Shown here: positions 15,227-24,580 of the stretch, piece after piece
How the letters are laid out: each line of letters begins with the position of its first letter
Position numbering within the stretch: position 1 is the stretch's first letter
Assembly (NCBI GenBank): GCA_963973975.1
Contig: CAXBCF010000002.1
Coordinates: forward strand, 1-64,000
Source of the DNA: UBA1494_A sp963973975
Lineage (GTDB): Bacteria > Bacteroidota > Bacteroidia > Flavobacteriales_E > Vicingaceae
DNA length: 64,000 bases
Direction of reading: 5' to 3'
The notes under the pieces: model-generated
Databases searched by the model: none
Told to the model about the DNA's origin: nothing
What the model saw: the letters and a program-made list of their open reading frames with translations, nothing else
Made by a program: the position numbers and the translations under genes

Positions 15227-16095
15227 TTTACCTTTTACTCAGCATTTTTTGTTCTGCTTCCATTTTCTTGATATTTAAAGGTTTTCAGAAGTTTAAAGTA
15301 GCCACTTTTGGAGCCATAGTCGTCAATTATTTTATTGCAGCCTTAACAGGGTTTTTGGCTATTGATGACTTTCCATCTATCTCTGAACTATTGAAATTAA
15401 ATTGGATACTAAATAGTGTGATTCTAGGTTTTTTCTTCATTAGTTTGTTTTATGTGATGGCAATAACTTCTCAGAAATTAGGCGCTTCAGTTGCTTCTAT
15501 TGCCAATAAAATGGCATTGGTTATTCCGGTAATTTTTGCGGTTGTTTATTACAACGATAGCATGTCTGCCTTAAAATTTTCAGGAATTTTACTCGCTTTG
15601 ATAGGCGTCTATTTATCGATTGTGAAACCGAAAGTCGGGAAAGCAAAAACGGATTACAAGATTTTAATCATGCCTGTAATTTTATTTCTAGGCTCTGGCT
15701 TTATCGATACTTTTTTAAAATACAATCAAGAAGTTCATTTAGCGAAAGACGAAACGAATGCGAAAATATTTACTCTTTTCATTTTTGCAACAGCGCTTAT
15801 CTTGGGACTTTTAGTTATGCTTGTTGATCGAAGCAAACGTAAATTAAACCTTCGAACGGTGATTGGTGGGATTGTTTTAGGAGTAATTAACTTTGGATCA
15901 ATTTATTTTTTAATTCAAACTTTCAATCAATCTTCACTTCAAAGTTCGGTGGTTTTTCCAATCAATAACATGGGAGTAGTTTTAAGTGCAAGCATTGGCT
16001 CTGCTATACTTTTTAAAGAACGCTTCTCAAAATTAAATCGAATTGGAATAGTACTTTCTTTAATTGCCATTCTTTTAATTAGTGTTTATGTGTAA
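15223..16095 (+). CDS. EamA/DMT superfamily permease
   Basis: A 290-residue inner-membrane protein with about ten closely spaced membrane helices in two halves, as expected for the drug/metabolite (EamA, RhaT-like) superfamily. The second half starts near residue 146 (ILIMPVILFLGSGFIDTFLKYNQ), and the tail IGIVLSLIAILLISVYV is typical. The transported compound is unknown. It starts within the last codons of ribD (ATGA overlap), so it is translationally coupled. Export or uptake of a flavin-related compound is a possible but untested link. Confidence 0.82.
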   Translation: MIYLLLSIFCSASIFLIFKGFQKFKVATFGAIVVNYFIAALTGFLAIDDFPSISELLKLNWILNSVILGFFFISLFYVMAITSQKLGASVASIANKMALVIPVIFAVVYYNDSMSALKFSGILLALIGVYLSIVKPKVGKAKTDYKILIMPVILFLGSGFIDTFLKYNQEVHLAKDETNAKIFTLFIFATALILGLLVMLVDRSKRKLNLRTVIGGIVLGVINFGSIYFLIQTFNQSSLQSSVVFPINNMGVVLSASIGSAILFKERFSKLNRIGIVLSLIAILLISVYV

Positions 16096-16237
16096 TGTCC
16101 GATATCTTCGTTATTGCAAAAATTTTAAATCTTTGAATATGCTAATATACTGCGGTTTAAAATTTTGTACACCTCAATCTCTAATATTATAGTTCAAACA
16201 CTTGATTTTATGAACATGCAATAATTAGTTGGTTTTT

Positions 16238-16834
16238 ATGAGCTCTTTTAAAACATTAAAGTCACCTGCAACAGCTTTTTTTGTTGAGAAAGCGAGCAAG
16301 TTTCATGCTTTTGCTTATCCAATTTCAGCAAAAGAGGAAGTCAAGGAACTTATTGATAAATTAAAATTGAAACACCCAAAAGCCAATCATTTTTGCACTG
16401 CTTTTAGTTTAGGTCAAGGCGATGAAGAGTATCATTTAGTGAATGATGATGGAGAACCTTCTAATTCTGCGGGTGCACCAATTTTAGGACAGATTAAATC
16501 CTTTAGCTTGACAAATGTTTTAATTGTTGTAGTCCGCTATTTTGGAGGTACTAAGTTGGGTGTTGGCGGTTTGATTAGTGCCTACAAAAATGCCGCAAAA
16601 GCCGTTTTGGAGGAAGCCACCTTTCAAGAAAAAGAAGTATTGAAAAGCTTTTCATTTGAAGTGGCTTATCAAAATCTGGGTGCTGTTCTTTCCATTATAG
16701 ATAAAAACCGATTAGAGGCTCAATCAGAACATGGAACGACAGCAGTTAAATTTACTGTTGCTGTCAGCGAGCAAAATTTAGCAGCAGTTATAGAACTTTT
16801 TCAAGCCCTTGAATTGGAAATAGAAATGAACTAG
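16238..16834 (+). CDS. YigZ/IMPACT family protein (UPF0029)
   Basis: A 198-residue protein of the YigZ/IMPACT family. The N-terminal UPF0029 domain shows the signature HLVNDDGEPSNSAGAPIL followed by VVVRYFGGTKLGVGGL (about residues 70-118). The C-terminal half has the ferredoxin-like DUF1949 character. Eukaryotic IMPACT regulates GCN2 translation control. Bacterial YigZ has been linked to ribosome or RNA binding but has no firm role. The ATG at 16238 gives the natural N-terminus MSSFKTLKSPA, and a TTG 9 bases upstream is less likely. The gene stands alone. Confidence 0.9.
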   Translation: MSSFKTLKSPATAFFVEKASKFHAFAYPISAKEEVKELIDKLKLKHPKANHFCTAFSLGQGDEEYHLVNDDGEPSNSAGAPILGQIKSFSLTNVLIVVVRYFGGTKLGVGGLISAYKNAAKAVLEEATFQEKEVLKSFSFEVAYQNLGAVLSIIDKNRLEAQSEHGTTAVKFTVAVSEQNLAAVIELFQALELEIEMN

Positions 16835-17376
16835 TTTCATTAGAAAATCAAGAATTTAATAACTACTAATTCCGATTAACAAATATATTCTGATGAGGAT
16901 CTATTACAGTTAATCATTCACTTGCTCAAGCTTGATAATTTGAAAGTTAACCTAATTTTTTTTGAGGAGATTAATTAACCTAAATACTATTCAGCATTAT
17001 TATTAACCACATAGTAACATAGTTTTTTGTACCATCTAATTTTTTAATGGTTTAATTTGAGTAGCTAAGATTATCCTTTAATATCAAAGTAATATACAAA
17101 TGCTATTAATAAAATTTCCTTAGGGATAAGACTAAAAAACATAGAAGCTTTGCTTTACATAGCTATCACTATGTTTAAATTTTTATTTCTATGTAATACT
17201 CTTTTCAGTTAAAAAGTGAGCTGTAAATCTATTTTTCTATGTGGTTTTGCCATTTTAATTTCGCACTATAATTCCTAAAGATTAATGCCGATGTAATAAA
17301 TGTTTAGTAAAAAAAAATGACAATTACGAATATGCTTTCGTTATTATGCGACAATCTGAAATCACAAATGGTATTA
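16835..17376. other. 542-base gene-free intergenic region
   Basis: No credible coding frame. The centre is occupied by repeat words (see 17005-17247). The flanks are simple AT-rich sequence without a clear hairpin-plus-T-run terminator. Confidence 0.6.
17005..17247. repeat. Inverted intergenic repeat with CCACATAG / CTATGTGG ends
   Basis: It begins AACCACATAGTAACATAG and ends CTATGTGGTT, its reverse complement. Internal words ACATAGAAGC, ACATAGCTATCACTATGT and TTTCTATGT repeat the theme, so the patch looks like several nested or decayed copies of one element. A related single copy is at 13266-13284. No coding capacity. Confidence 0.65.
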
Positions 17377-18816
17377 TTAGTTATTTCTTAGCAAAGACAT
17401 CAACTCTTCTTTTCGAACCAATCCTAAAATCAAGGAAAAAATCCCAAAAATCCCACCAATAAAAATGGAGTGAAGAAAGAAGTTGTTAAACCAATCAACA
17501 CTTGTATAAGCCAAAGAAGCTCCAATAACTAAAAGCAGTCCGTGTTTCATGATAAATGCAAAAGAATAGCTCAATTTAAATAACTTTTTAGTCATGATGA
17601 TTTGAGCCAATACTACAAAAAACTGAGTTACTAAGGTCGCAATTGCTGCACCATAAGCTCCTTGTTTTGGAATGAGCCAAAAATTGAGAGCTAAGTTGAC
17701 AACTAATCCTAATAAAGAGATAAAATTAAGTTGTTTTAAACTGCCATTTGCTGTGAGAAGTGTTCCGTAAATATAAGTAAGCGCAATGGCCATGAAAGAT
17801 AGCATCAGAATTTTAAATACTTCGGCTGAAGCGTTCACATGTTCTAAATACAGAAAATCCATTATTTTCTGTGGATACAATACAGCAATTGTCACAACTG
17901 CTATGGCGGGAATAAAAATCAGGTTAAAAGCTGTGTTTACTAGTTTTGAAACCGATTCTTTGTTTTGAATCATTCTAGAAAATATTGGCAATAGCAGTCC
18001 TGCAAAGAGAAATCCAAACATGTTAAACCCTTCTAAAATTCTGTAAGCTTGGGCATAAATACCAACTTCTAACTTCCCATTGGGATGCAATAAATCAATC
18101 ATCACAGAATCTAATCGATAATAGAATGCCATCAACAAAACCAATAAGGCAAAAGGCATGCTTTGTTTTAAAATAATTAGAAAGAGTGGAAGGTCTATTT
18201 TAAATTTAAAGTGCTTTGCTTCTTTAAAAACCATTAGAAAAGCGAACAAAGCTGTGATGAAATAAGCCCAAAACTGAGCATACACAAACCATTCAATTTC
18301 AAAATGACCATCGAATAAATTACCCCAAAGTAAAATGCTGCAAATAATAATCATGAGCAAACGATCCATTACTGAAAGAAGTCCATCTAATTTAAAATAA
18401 TGCAACCCACTGATGTTTGACCGCAGATATAAAATCATGGAAGCTAGAAATTGATTGATTCCCAAGATAAAAAGGAAGTAAATCGCTTTTCCGCTGTAGC
18501 CAAAAATTAAGCTTAGCAGCAGTGTGGCAGTCATGTAAATGAAGCCTAAAATGAACTTTACATTAAAAATTCCTGAAAAGTAGCGTTGAAGCATTTGCTC
18601 GTGTTGAGCGATGTTTCGATTGTTATAATTGGTAATTCCGAAATCTAAAACAATGTTTAGCAACACTGAAAAGCCAAAAAGAGCGTAGTAAAAACCGTAT
18701 TCTTCAGCACCCACACGATTTTGAACTCCTACATCTATTCCTAGAATCCAAAAGGGTTTTACCAATAAATTGATCAGGATAATAAAGAAGAGATTGTTAA
18801 CGAACTTTCGTCGCAT
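17377..18816 (-). CDS. Polysaccharide flippase (Wzx/MATE-like, MOP superfamily)
   Basis: A 479-residue inner-membrane protein with about 14 hydrophobic helices evenly spread over its length, characteristic of the MOP-superfamily oligosaccharide flippases (Wzx/RfbX) that move lipid-linked sugar repeat units across the membrane. The N-terminal segment FVNNLFFIILINLLVKPFWI and GITNYNNRNIAQ around residue 70 match the family. The start is placed at the ATG at 18816 (MRRKFVNN). An in-frame TTG at 18852 would add 12 residues. It is divergent from the methyltransferase gene and close to a GT4 glycosyltransferase, consistent with surface glycan synthesis. Confidence 0.85.
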   Translation of the reverse strand: MRRKFVNNLFFIILINLLVKPFWILGIDVGVQNRVGAEEYGFYYALFGFSVLLNIVLDFGITNYNNRNIAQHEQMLQRYFSGIFNVKFILGFIYMTATLLLSLIFGYSGKAIYFLFILGINQFLASMILYLRSNISGLHYFKLDGLLSVMDRLLMIIICSILLWGNLFDGHFEIEWFVYAQFWAYFITALFAFLMVFKEAKHFKFKIDLPLFLIILKQSMPFALLVLLMAFYYRLDSVMIDLLHPNGKLEVGIYAQAYRILEGFNMFGFLFAGLLLPIFSRMIQNKESVSKLVNTAFNLIFIPAIAVVTIAVLYPQKIMDFLYLEHVNASAEVFKILMLSFMAIALTYIYGTLLTANGSLKQLNFISLLGLVVNLALNFWLIPKQGAYGAAIATLVTQFFVVLAQIIMTKKLFKLSYSFAFIMKHGLLLVIGASLAYTSVDWFNNFFLHSIFIGGIFGIFSLILGLVRKEELMSLLRNN

Positions 18817-18881
18817 GTAGGTTCTAGAAAATTTTGAATCAAAGTAAAGCAATTCTTAGCTATGGTTTTAAAGGAGGAACT

Positions 18882-18889
18882 TATATTTG
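18882..18889 (+). promoter_or_regulatory. -7 box (TATATTTG) upstream of the methyltransferase gene
   Basis: An exact TAnnTTTG match 17 bases before the ATG at 18907. It lies downstream of a competing in-frame start at 18862 and so favours 18907. Confidence 0.5.
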
Positions 18890-18906
18890 CACCCTTATTG
18901 AAAATT

Positions 18907-19725
18907 ATGAGCATGACAGTTGAGGAATTCTTCGGGCATTTTGTTGAAGAATTAAAAGAAAATGAGGCTTTAAGGTATTATTATAAGTACTTAGAAAATC
19001 CTGCAAAATTTGAATTCCGAAAAGCCTATTTCTGTCAAAGACTGCAATACATTGCCGACCACATCACTGATCCGTATTTAAAAATTTGGGATTGCGGCTG
19101 TGGTTTTGGAACTACTGCACTTTTTTTATCAATTAATGGCTATGCTTCTCACGGAACAACACTTGAGCATTACATTAAGGAAATCCCCATAAGGTTGGAA
19201 TACTGGAGTCAGTTTGGCGATGTGAGTAAATTCACCTACTCTTATGAAAATATTTTTGATCATCAGTTTGAAGCTGAAATTTATGATTTGATCATTATTC
19301 AAGACACCATGCATCACCTCGAACCACTAGATGATGCAATTAAAATTTTAAAAGATGTGCTCAAAAAAGGAGGGAAACTATTAATTGTTGAAGAGAATGG
19401 AAACAATGTCATTCAAAATACTAAGTTGTTTTTACAAAGAGGAAATAAGCGTATTATTGAGATATACGATGAGCATTTGAAGAAAAACATTCTGTTGGGA
19501 AATGAAAATATTAAAAGTTTGAAACAATGGGATTGTTCTTTTAAAAAGCATGGGCTTGAGATAGATCAAGCTTCAGTTCAGTATATTCGTTATTATTTAC
19601 CTTTTGCGTTTCCCAATGAAAAAGCTGAAGCAAGAGTGAAAAAGGAGCAAGCACTTTGGAAAAAGAACAATTTTCTAAAAGAGTATTTTTTCTTTGGAAT
19701 TAATTTTTTGGTGAACAAACCCTAA
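18907..19725 (+). CDS. Class I SAM-dependent methyltransferase
   Basis: A 272-residue protein with a Rossmann methyltransferase core: motif I KIWDCGCGFGTTALFL (about residues 59-74), an acidic strand-2 end (TTLEHY), LIIIQDTMHHLEPLDDA as motif IV/post-IV, and KDVLKKGGKLLIVEE as motif V. The HHLEP motif is typical of methyltransferases acting on small molecules or sugars (Methyltransf_11/25). The start at 18907 is preferred because a perfect -7 box lies at 18882-18889, inside the longer frame. It is followed 10 bases later by a GT4 glycosyltransferase, so glycan methylation is a reasonable guess. Confidence 0.82.
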   Translation: MSMTVEEFFGHFVEELKENEALRYYYKYLENPAKFEFRKAYFCQRLQYIADHITDPYLKIWDCGCGFGTTALFLSINGYASHGTTLEHYIKEIPIRLEYWSQFGDVSKFTYSYENIFDHQFEAEIYDLIIIQDTMHHLEPLDDAIKILKDVLKKGGKLLIVEENGNNVIQNTKLFLQRGNKRIIEIYDEHLKKNILLGNENIKSLKQWDCSFKKHGLEIDQASVQYIRYYLPFAFPNEKAEARVKKEQALWKKNNFLKEYFFFGINFLVNKP

Positions 19726-19735
19726 ATCTTATTAA

Positions 19736-20863
19736 ATGCATTTTGCCGTCAATACAAGGTTGCTTATTCCTGATAAAATGGACGGTATCGGGCGCTTCAC
19801 TTATGAAACGCTTTTAAGGATTTCTAGAACTAATCCCAATAGTCAATTTACCTTTCTTTTTGATCGAAAAATTGATTTTTCACGATTTGATTTTCCAGAA
19901 AATGTATCTATTAAAGTGCTTTCTCCACCTGCAAGACATCCAATTTTATGGGTCATTTGGTTTGAGTTTGTTTTAAAAAATTGGATCAATCGCAATTCAG
20001 TGGATTTATTTATCTCTCCAGAAGGGTGGATTCCACCTAATTTAAAATGTAAAAGCTTAGGCGTAATTCACGATTTAAATTTTGAGCATCATCCTGAAAA
20101 TATCATTTACAGTCACCGAACTTTTTTAAAGCATTTTTTTCCACGATTTGCTCGAAGAGCAAATCGCATCGCTACGGTTTCAGAATTTTCTAAGGCTGAT
20201 ATTATTCAGAATTATCAAATTTCTGCAGATAAAATTGATGTGGTTTACAATGGGGCAAATGCTATTTTTAAACCATTGCCGGAGACAGAAAAGCAAGCTA
20301 TAAGAAATGCTTACGCCCAAGGCAGCGAATACTTTATTTTTATTGGAACCCTTCATCCTCGAAAAAATTTAGAGCATCTTTTTAAAGCGTTTGGTCTTTT
20401 TAAAAAATCTAGAAATAGTGCTGTGAAGCTTTTAATTGCTGGAAACAGGAAGTGGTGGCCAGATTCTTTGGAAAAGATTTATCAAGAAACGCCATCAAAA
20501 GAAGACATCTTGTTTTTGGGAAGGTTAGAAGATGAAGCACTTTCAAAAGTTTTGGGTGCTGCGCTATGTTTGACTTACTTACCTTATTTTGAAGGATTCG
20601 GAATTCCAATCTTAGAAGCCTTTCAGGCAAAAGTGCCGGTTATTACTTCGGATGTTTCTTCCATGCCTGAAGTTGCAAATAGAGCTGCGTTGCTATGTTC
20701 ACCTTCCGATGTTGAACAGATTGCTGATACAATGAAATTAGTTGTTGAAGATGAAGCTAAACGAAATCAATTGATTCAACTTGGGTTGGAAAGAGCTAAG
20801 TACTTTTCTTGGGATCAAACAGCCAATTTATTGTGGCAAAGTGTGCAAAAAGCCATTGAATAA
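19736..20863 (+). CDS. GT4 family glycosyltransferase
   Basis: A 375-residue cytosolic glycosyltransferase of the GT-B fold, GT4 family. The N-terminal acceptor domain begins with NTRLLIPDKMDGIGRFTYET, a usual mannosyltransferase-like glycine-rich loop. The C-terminal donor domain shows FIGTLHPRKNLEHLF and the EGFGIPILEAF motif (E-x7-E, near residue 290), which binds the nucleotide sugar, then PEVANRAALL. Donor and acceptor are unknown. It lies in a row with the methyltransferase upstream and rnhB, which starts at the next base after its stop. Confidence 0.9.
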   Translation: MHFAVNTRLLIPDKMDGIGRFTYETLLRISRTNPNSQFTFLFDRKIDFSRFDFPENVSIKVLSPPARHPILWVIWFEFVLKNWINRNSVDLFISPEGWIPPNLKCKSLGVIHDLNFEHHPENIIYSHRTFLKHFFPRFARRANRIATVSEFSKADIIQNYQISADKIDVVYNGANAIFKPLPETEKQAIRNAYAQGSEYFIFIGTLHPRKNLEHLFKAFGLFKKSRNSAVKLLIAGNRKWWPDSLEKIYQETPSKEDILFLGRLEDEALSKVLGAALCLTYLPYFEGFGIPILEAFQAKVPVITSDVSSMPEVANRAALLCSPSDVEQIADTMKLVVEDEAKRNQLIQLGLERAKYFSWDQTANLLWQSVQKAIE

Positions 20864-21463
20864 ATGGAGCTAAAAGATTTTTATAAAAAAGGAGCTATCG
20901 AAGTTGGCTGTGATGAAGCAGGAAGAGGCTGTCTTGCAGGACCTGTTTTTGCAGCTGCTGTAATTTTAAATCCCAGAAAAAGGATCAAGGAATTAGATGA
21001 TTCCAAGCAACTTAGCAAAAGTAAACGAAATGAATTGCGTAGCTTAATTGAAGATAAAGCATTAGCTTGGGCTGTAGCTTCAGTTTCACCTCAAGAAATT
21101 GATGAAATAAATATCTTAAATGCTTCTTTCTTAGCTATGCATCGAGCGGTTGAACAACTAACTGTCGATTTTGATCATTTGTTGATAGATGGTAACCGTT
21201 TCAATCCCTTTAAAGCTGTTCCACATTTTTGCATTGTTAAAGGAGATGCTAAATTTAAGTCTATTGCAGCAGCTTCAATTTTAGCAAAAACACATCGAGA
21301 TGAATGCATGCAGCAACTAGGAGTTGAGTACCCTAATTACGATTGGCAAAATAATCAAGGTTATCCTACTGCTAAGCATCGAATGGCTATTCAGGAGTTT
21401 GGAGCTTGTGTTCATCACCGACTAAGTTTTAACCTCTTAACTCGACAATTAAAATTATTTTGA
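20864..21463 (+). CDS. rnhB: Ribonuclease HII
   Basis: A 199-residue endonuclease that cuts RNA in RNA-DNA hybrids and starts ribonucleotide excision repair. The diagnostic CDEAGRGCLAGPV motif (Asp17, Glu18, Gly20-Gly22) is present, then DDSKQLSK, LLIDGN with the third acidic residue, GDAKFKSIAAASILAKTHRD, and a C-terminal YPTAKH. Length is standard. It begins directly after the GT4 stop, so it is probably in the same transcript without a functional relation. Confidence 0.97.
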   Translation: MELKDFYKKGAIEVGCDEAGRGCLAGPVFAAAVILNPRKRIKELDDSKQLSKSKRNELRSLIEDKALAWAVASVSPQEIDEINILNASFLAMHRAVEQLTVDFDHLLIDGNRFNPFKAVPHFCIVKGDAKFKSIAAASILAKTHRDECMQQLGVEYPNYDWQNNQGYPTAKHRMAIQEFGACVHHRLSFNLLTRQLKLF

Positions 21464-21492
21464 AATTCAATGTTAAAAAATTTAAATATTTG
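21459..21492 (+). promoter_or_regulatory. Predicted -33/-7 promoter of the lipoprotein/DUF5723 operon
   Basis: TTTG at 21459-21462 and AATATTTG (one mismatch to TAnnTTTG) at 21485-21492, spaced by 22 bases. It predicts transcription start near 21498 and a leader of about 25 bases. Confidence 0.5.
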
Positions 21493-21524
21493 TACCTTGG
21501 TCGCTCAATAACAACACTTAACTG

Positions 21525-23147
21525 ATGAAAATTAAATTCAGCCATTTTCTTTTATTAGCTTTTTTGTCTACTTCTTGGTTTAGTTGTACAGATGACTATT
21601 TAGAGTTTGACAAAATTAGGACTGATGATTGGAAGCCTGAATTGGCGATACCACTTATTAATTCAACTTTAACACTCAAAGAAATTATCGTAAAAAATGA
21701 TACCGATGGAATTGTTCAACCCAATCCATCTACAAGTGTATTAGAAGTTATATACGACGGTAGAGTGTTTTCTGCCATAGGTGCTTTAGCTGTTGATCTA
21801 CCAAATCAGAATTTTCAAGAAGGCTTTCAATTACCAACTCCTATTCCTTCAAGTCCTTCAGGTGGATCTTTGAACAGAAATTTTACAACTGATATTGATT
21901 TTGATAATAATGCAACGGACTTAGAAGTTGATTCTGTTTTTCTTAAAAATGGTGTTTTACAATTAACAGTTCAAAATGATTTTCAACACAATATTGTTAT
22001 TGAAGTAGTTTTTCCAAGCATTAAAAATAGAATGGGTACAAACCTAACTTTGAGTTTTAGTTTGCCTCCAGCTCCAAATTCATCCAGTTTTTCTTCAGCT
22101 TCAAGCACTGTTAATTTGAATGGATACATGGCAGATATGACAAAAAATAGAAATGGTGCGCCTGCCTTAAATAAAATTCCAATTGAGGTTAATACTACCT
22201 TTAATTTAACACCTAATACTGGTTCAAATGCAGGTGATGAAATCCGAATAGATGGAAGTATGAGTAGTTTGAATTTTCAAGAGTTTTATGGATACATTGG
22301 AAAAACAACTTTAGACTTGAGAGAGGATAGCATTCGAATAGATTTGTTTAGAAATTTTGTAAATGGCACTTTTTTTATCTCAAATCCTACACTGGACATA
22401 AATGTCACCAATAGTTTTGGAGCCCCCATTAATTTCAATTTTCAACGACTAATCGCTCAAAACAGCGATAAATCTCCAAATACCTTAAATGTACAGTTGC
22501 CTCAGAATCCCATAGAATTAGATTTTCCAACAAGTTTTGGAGTTGAAGTGACTCAAATTAAACTCGATAACATGAATAGCAACATTGATTTTGTTGTTTC
22601 ATTTTTAACTAAACAAATTCTTTATAAGTCTGAAGGTTTTTTAAATCCTAACGGAAAAACATCACAAAGAAATTTCTTAACAGATACAAGCCAAATAAAG
22701 CTAGACGTTTTATTGGTGATTCCATTTGAGGGTTCAGCTACTAGCTTTTCGTTGTTAGACACCATCGATTTTGATTTCCAGAATTCTGATCAAATTGAAG
22801 ACGGCACTATTCGAGTTAGAACAGAGAATGCTTTTCCGATTGATGCTGACTTGCAAATTTATTTTTTAGACGAAAACTTTGTAATAATAGATTCTTTGTA
22901 CGAAATGGGTGCAAAACCCGTAATTAGATCATCTATAGTAAATGGCAGCGGAAGAACCATTCAAAATGCTGTTGAAATTACTGATACAGATATTAATAGT
23001 GAACGAATAGAGCCTCTTACTAAAGGGCGCTACGCAATTATAAGTGCTGTTTTAAACACTTTGGATGCTCCGGGAAGAAATGTGAAATTTTATGAAGAAT
23101 ACAGACTTTCGATTGATGTAGGAATTAAAGCAAAAATAAAATTATAG
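21525..23147 (+). CDS. Surface lipoprotein of unknown function, partner of a DUF5723 protein
   Basis: A 540-residue protein with a lipoprotein signal peptide ending in WFSC (Cys21), followed by TDDYLEF. The rest is strand-rich, with repeated stretches ending in Asn/Asp and no cysteine-rich or enzymatic motif, so it looks like a set of beta-sandwich domains on the cell surface or the periplasmic face of the outer membrane. Segments such as DWKPELAIPLINSTLTLKEII near the N-terminus recur in Bacteroidota proteins of this type, but I know no function. The next gene, 10 bases downstream, encodes an outer-membrane-like DUF5723 protein, so the two probably form a complex. It has its own promoter upstream. 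Confidence 0.65.
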   Translation: MKIKFSHFLLLAFLSTSWFSCTDDYLEFDKIRTDDWKPELAIPLINSTLTLKEIIVKNDTDGIVQPNPSTSVLEVIYDGRVFSAIGALAVDLPNQNFQEGFQLPTPIPSSPSGGSLNRNFTTDIDFDNNATDLEVDSVFLKNGVLQLTVQNDFQHNIVIEVVFPSIKNRMGTNLTLSFSLPPAPNSSSFSSASSTVNLNGYMADMTKNRNGAPALNKIPIEVNTTFNLTPNTGSNAGDEIRIDGSMSSLNFQEFYGYIGKTTLDLREDSIRIDLFRNFVNGTFFISNPTLDINVTNSFGAPINFNFQRLIAQNSDKSPNTLNVQLPQNPIELDFPTSFGVEVTQIKLDNMNSNIDFVVSFLTKQILYKSEGFLNPNGKTSQRNFLTDTSQIKLDVLLVIPFEGSATSFSLLDTIDFDFQNSDQIEDGTIRVRTENAFPIDADLQIYFLDENFVIIDSLYEMGAKPVIRSSIVNGSGRTIQNAVEITDTDINSERIEPLTKGRYAIISAVLNTLDAPGRNVKFYEEYRLSIDVGIKAKIKL

Positions 23148-23157
23148 CTAATTGAAA

Positions 23158-24567
23158 ATGAAAAGAATTAGTATTTTATTTCTTTTATTTATTTCGGTAA
23201 CTTCTGTAAATGCACAGCAAGATTTCACCATGTACAACATCCAAGAAATCCCACAATCTTCATACAGCAACCCATCCAATCAATTTAATGGCAAATTTTA
23301 CATTGGCTTGCCCGCCATTTCATCAATATATGCCAGTTTTACTAATAGTAGATTTTCTTATTCTGATATTATTCAAAAAAGAGGTGATTCTTTGAATTTA
23401 AACATGGATAAGGTGATTCGCAAAGCAGGAGATATTAATTATTTGTCATTCAATACCAAAGTAGATCTTTTGTCGTTTGGTTTTAATGTCTCTCCAAAAA
23501 CTCAAGTAATGGTTAATATCACTGAAAACGCAAGTTTTCGATTGAATTACACCAATGACTTTATCAAATTTATTTATGAAGGAAATGGGGCTTTTGACGA
23601 TGATGTTGCAAATCTTGAAGGTTTAGGAATTAATTTAATGCATTATCGAGAATATGCTGTTGGTCTTTCTCATCAATTAAATGAAAAGTTGAGGTTGGGT
23701 GTTAAGGCAAAATACCTCTATGGCATGGAAAATATCTATAGTGAAAAAACTGATATTACTATAAGAACCGATCCTGAAACATTTGCTATTACAGCAAATG
23801 CAGATATTATTGTTAGAACTGCAGGGCTGAATGATATAGCTGAGAATGAAACAGAAACTGATTATCTGTTAAGAAGAAAAAACAGGGGTTTGGGAATTGA
23901 TTTGGGGGCTAATTATGAGGTAAATGAGAAACTTAGTCTTAATGCAAGCATTCTAGATTTAGGCTTTATAAATTGGAATGATTATACAAGAAACTATTCA
24001 AATGGTGGAAGTTCATTTACTTATAATGGAATTAGTATCAATGCATTTTCTGAAGAGGACGATACAATTAGAGATGGAAACACTTCTTTCGATCGTGTAG
24101 TTGATTCTTTGGAGAATGAATTTAACATTGATACGACTAGAAATGACTATCGTTCTTCACTTACTACACGTTTTTTTATTGGAGGCAATTATCAATTGAA
24201 TAAACAGACCATGCTTAGTGGGTTATTTATGGGAGAAATTTTCCAAGGACAGTTAATTCCAGCATTTTCTGCTAGCATTCACCGAAAGATGAATAAGTGG
24301 ATTGGATTATCTGCCAGTTATACTATTTTTAATAATGCCTACAATAATATTGGTTTTGGGTTTAACTTAAATCCTGGACCAGTGCAAATATATTTTGTAA
24401 GTGATAACATATTGGGTGCCTTTCAGCCACAGCATGCTAGATATTTCCAAGCTCGAGTTGGGATTAATTTAATATTTGGAGGACAAAAAAGCAATGAGAT
24501 TAATCCTGTTTATCAAAAGAAAGTTAAAAAGAATAAGTCCAAAAAATCAAAATCTTCAGAAGGATAA
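23158..24567 (+). CDS. DUF5723 family outer-membrane beta-barrel-like protein
   Basis: A 469-residue protein with a Sec signal peptide (hydrophobic residues 4-18, cleavage after VNAQ). It has many alternating strands ending in aromatic residues, for example GIDLGANYEVNEKLSLNASILDLGFINW, LSGLFMGEIFQGQLIPAFSASI and WIGLSASYTIFNNAYNNIGFGFNLNPGPVQIYFVSDNI. This is the pattern of the DUF5723/PorV-like outer-membrane barrels of Bacteroidota. An unusual Lys/Ser-rich tail (VKKNKSKKSKSSEG) follows the last strand. The ATG at 23158 is preferred over a TTG 6 bases upstream. It is co-transcribed with the preceding lipoprotein. Confidence 0.75.
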   Translation: MKRISILFLLFISVTSVNAQQDFTMYNIQEIPQSSYSNPSNQFNGKFYIGLPAISSIYASFTNSRFSYSDIIQKRGDSLNLNMDKVIRKAGDINYLSFNTKVDLLSFGFNVSPKTQVMVNITENASFRLNYTNDFIKFIYEGNGAFDDDVANLEGLGINLMHYREYAVGLSHQLNEKLRLGVKAKYLYGMENIYSEKTDITIRTDPETFAITANADIIVRTAGLNDIAENETETDYLLRRKNRGLGIDLGANYEVNEKLSLNASILDLGFINWNDYTRNYSNGGSSFTYNGISINAFSEEDDTIRDGNTSFDRVVDSLENEFNIDTTRNDYRSSLTTRFFIGGNYQLNKQTMLSGLFMGEIFQGQLIPAFSASIHRKMNKWIGLSASYTIFNNAYNNIGFGFNLNPGPVQIYFVSDNILGAFQPQHARYFQARVGINLIFGGQKSNEINPVYQKKVKKNKSKKSKSSEG

Positions 24568-24580
24568 TCTGTAAATAAAA

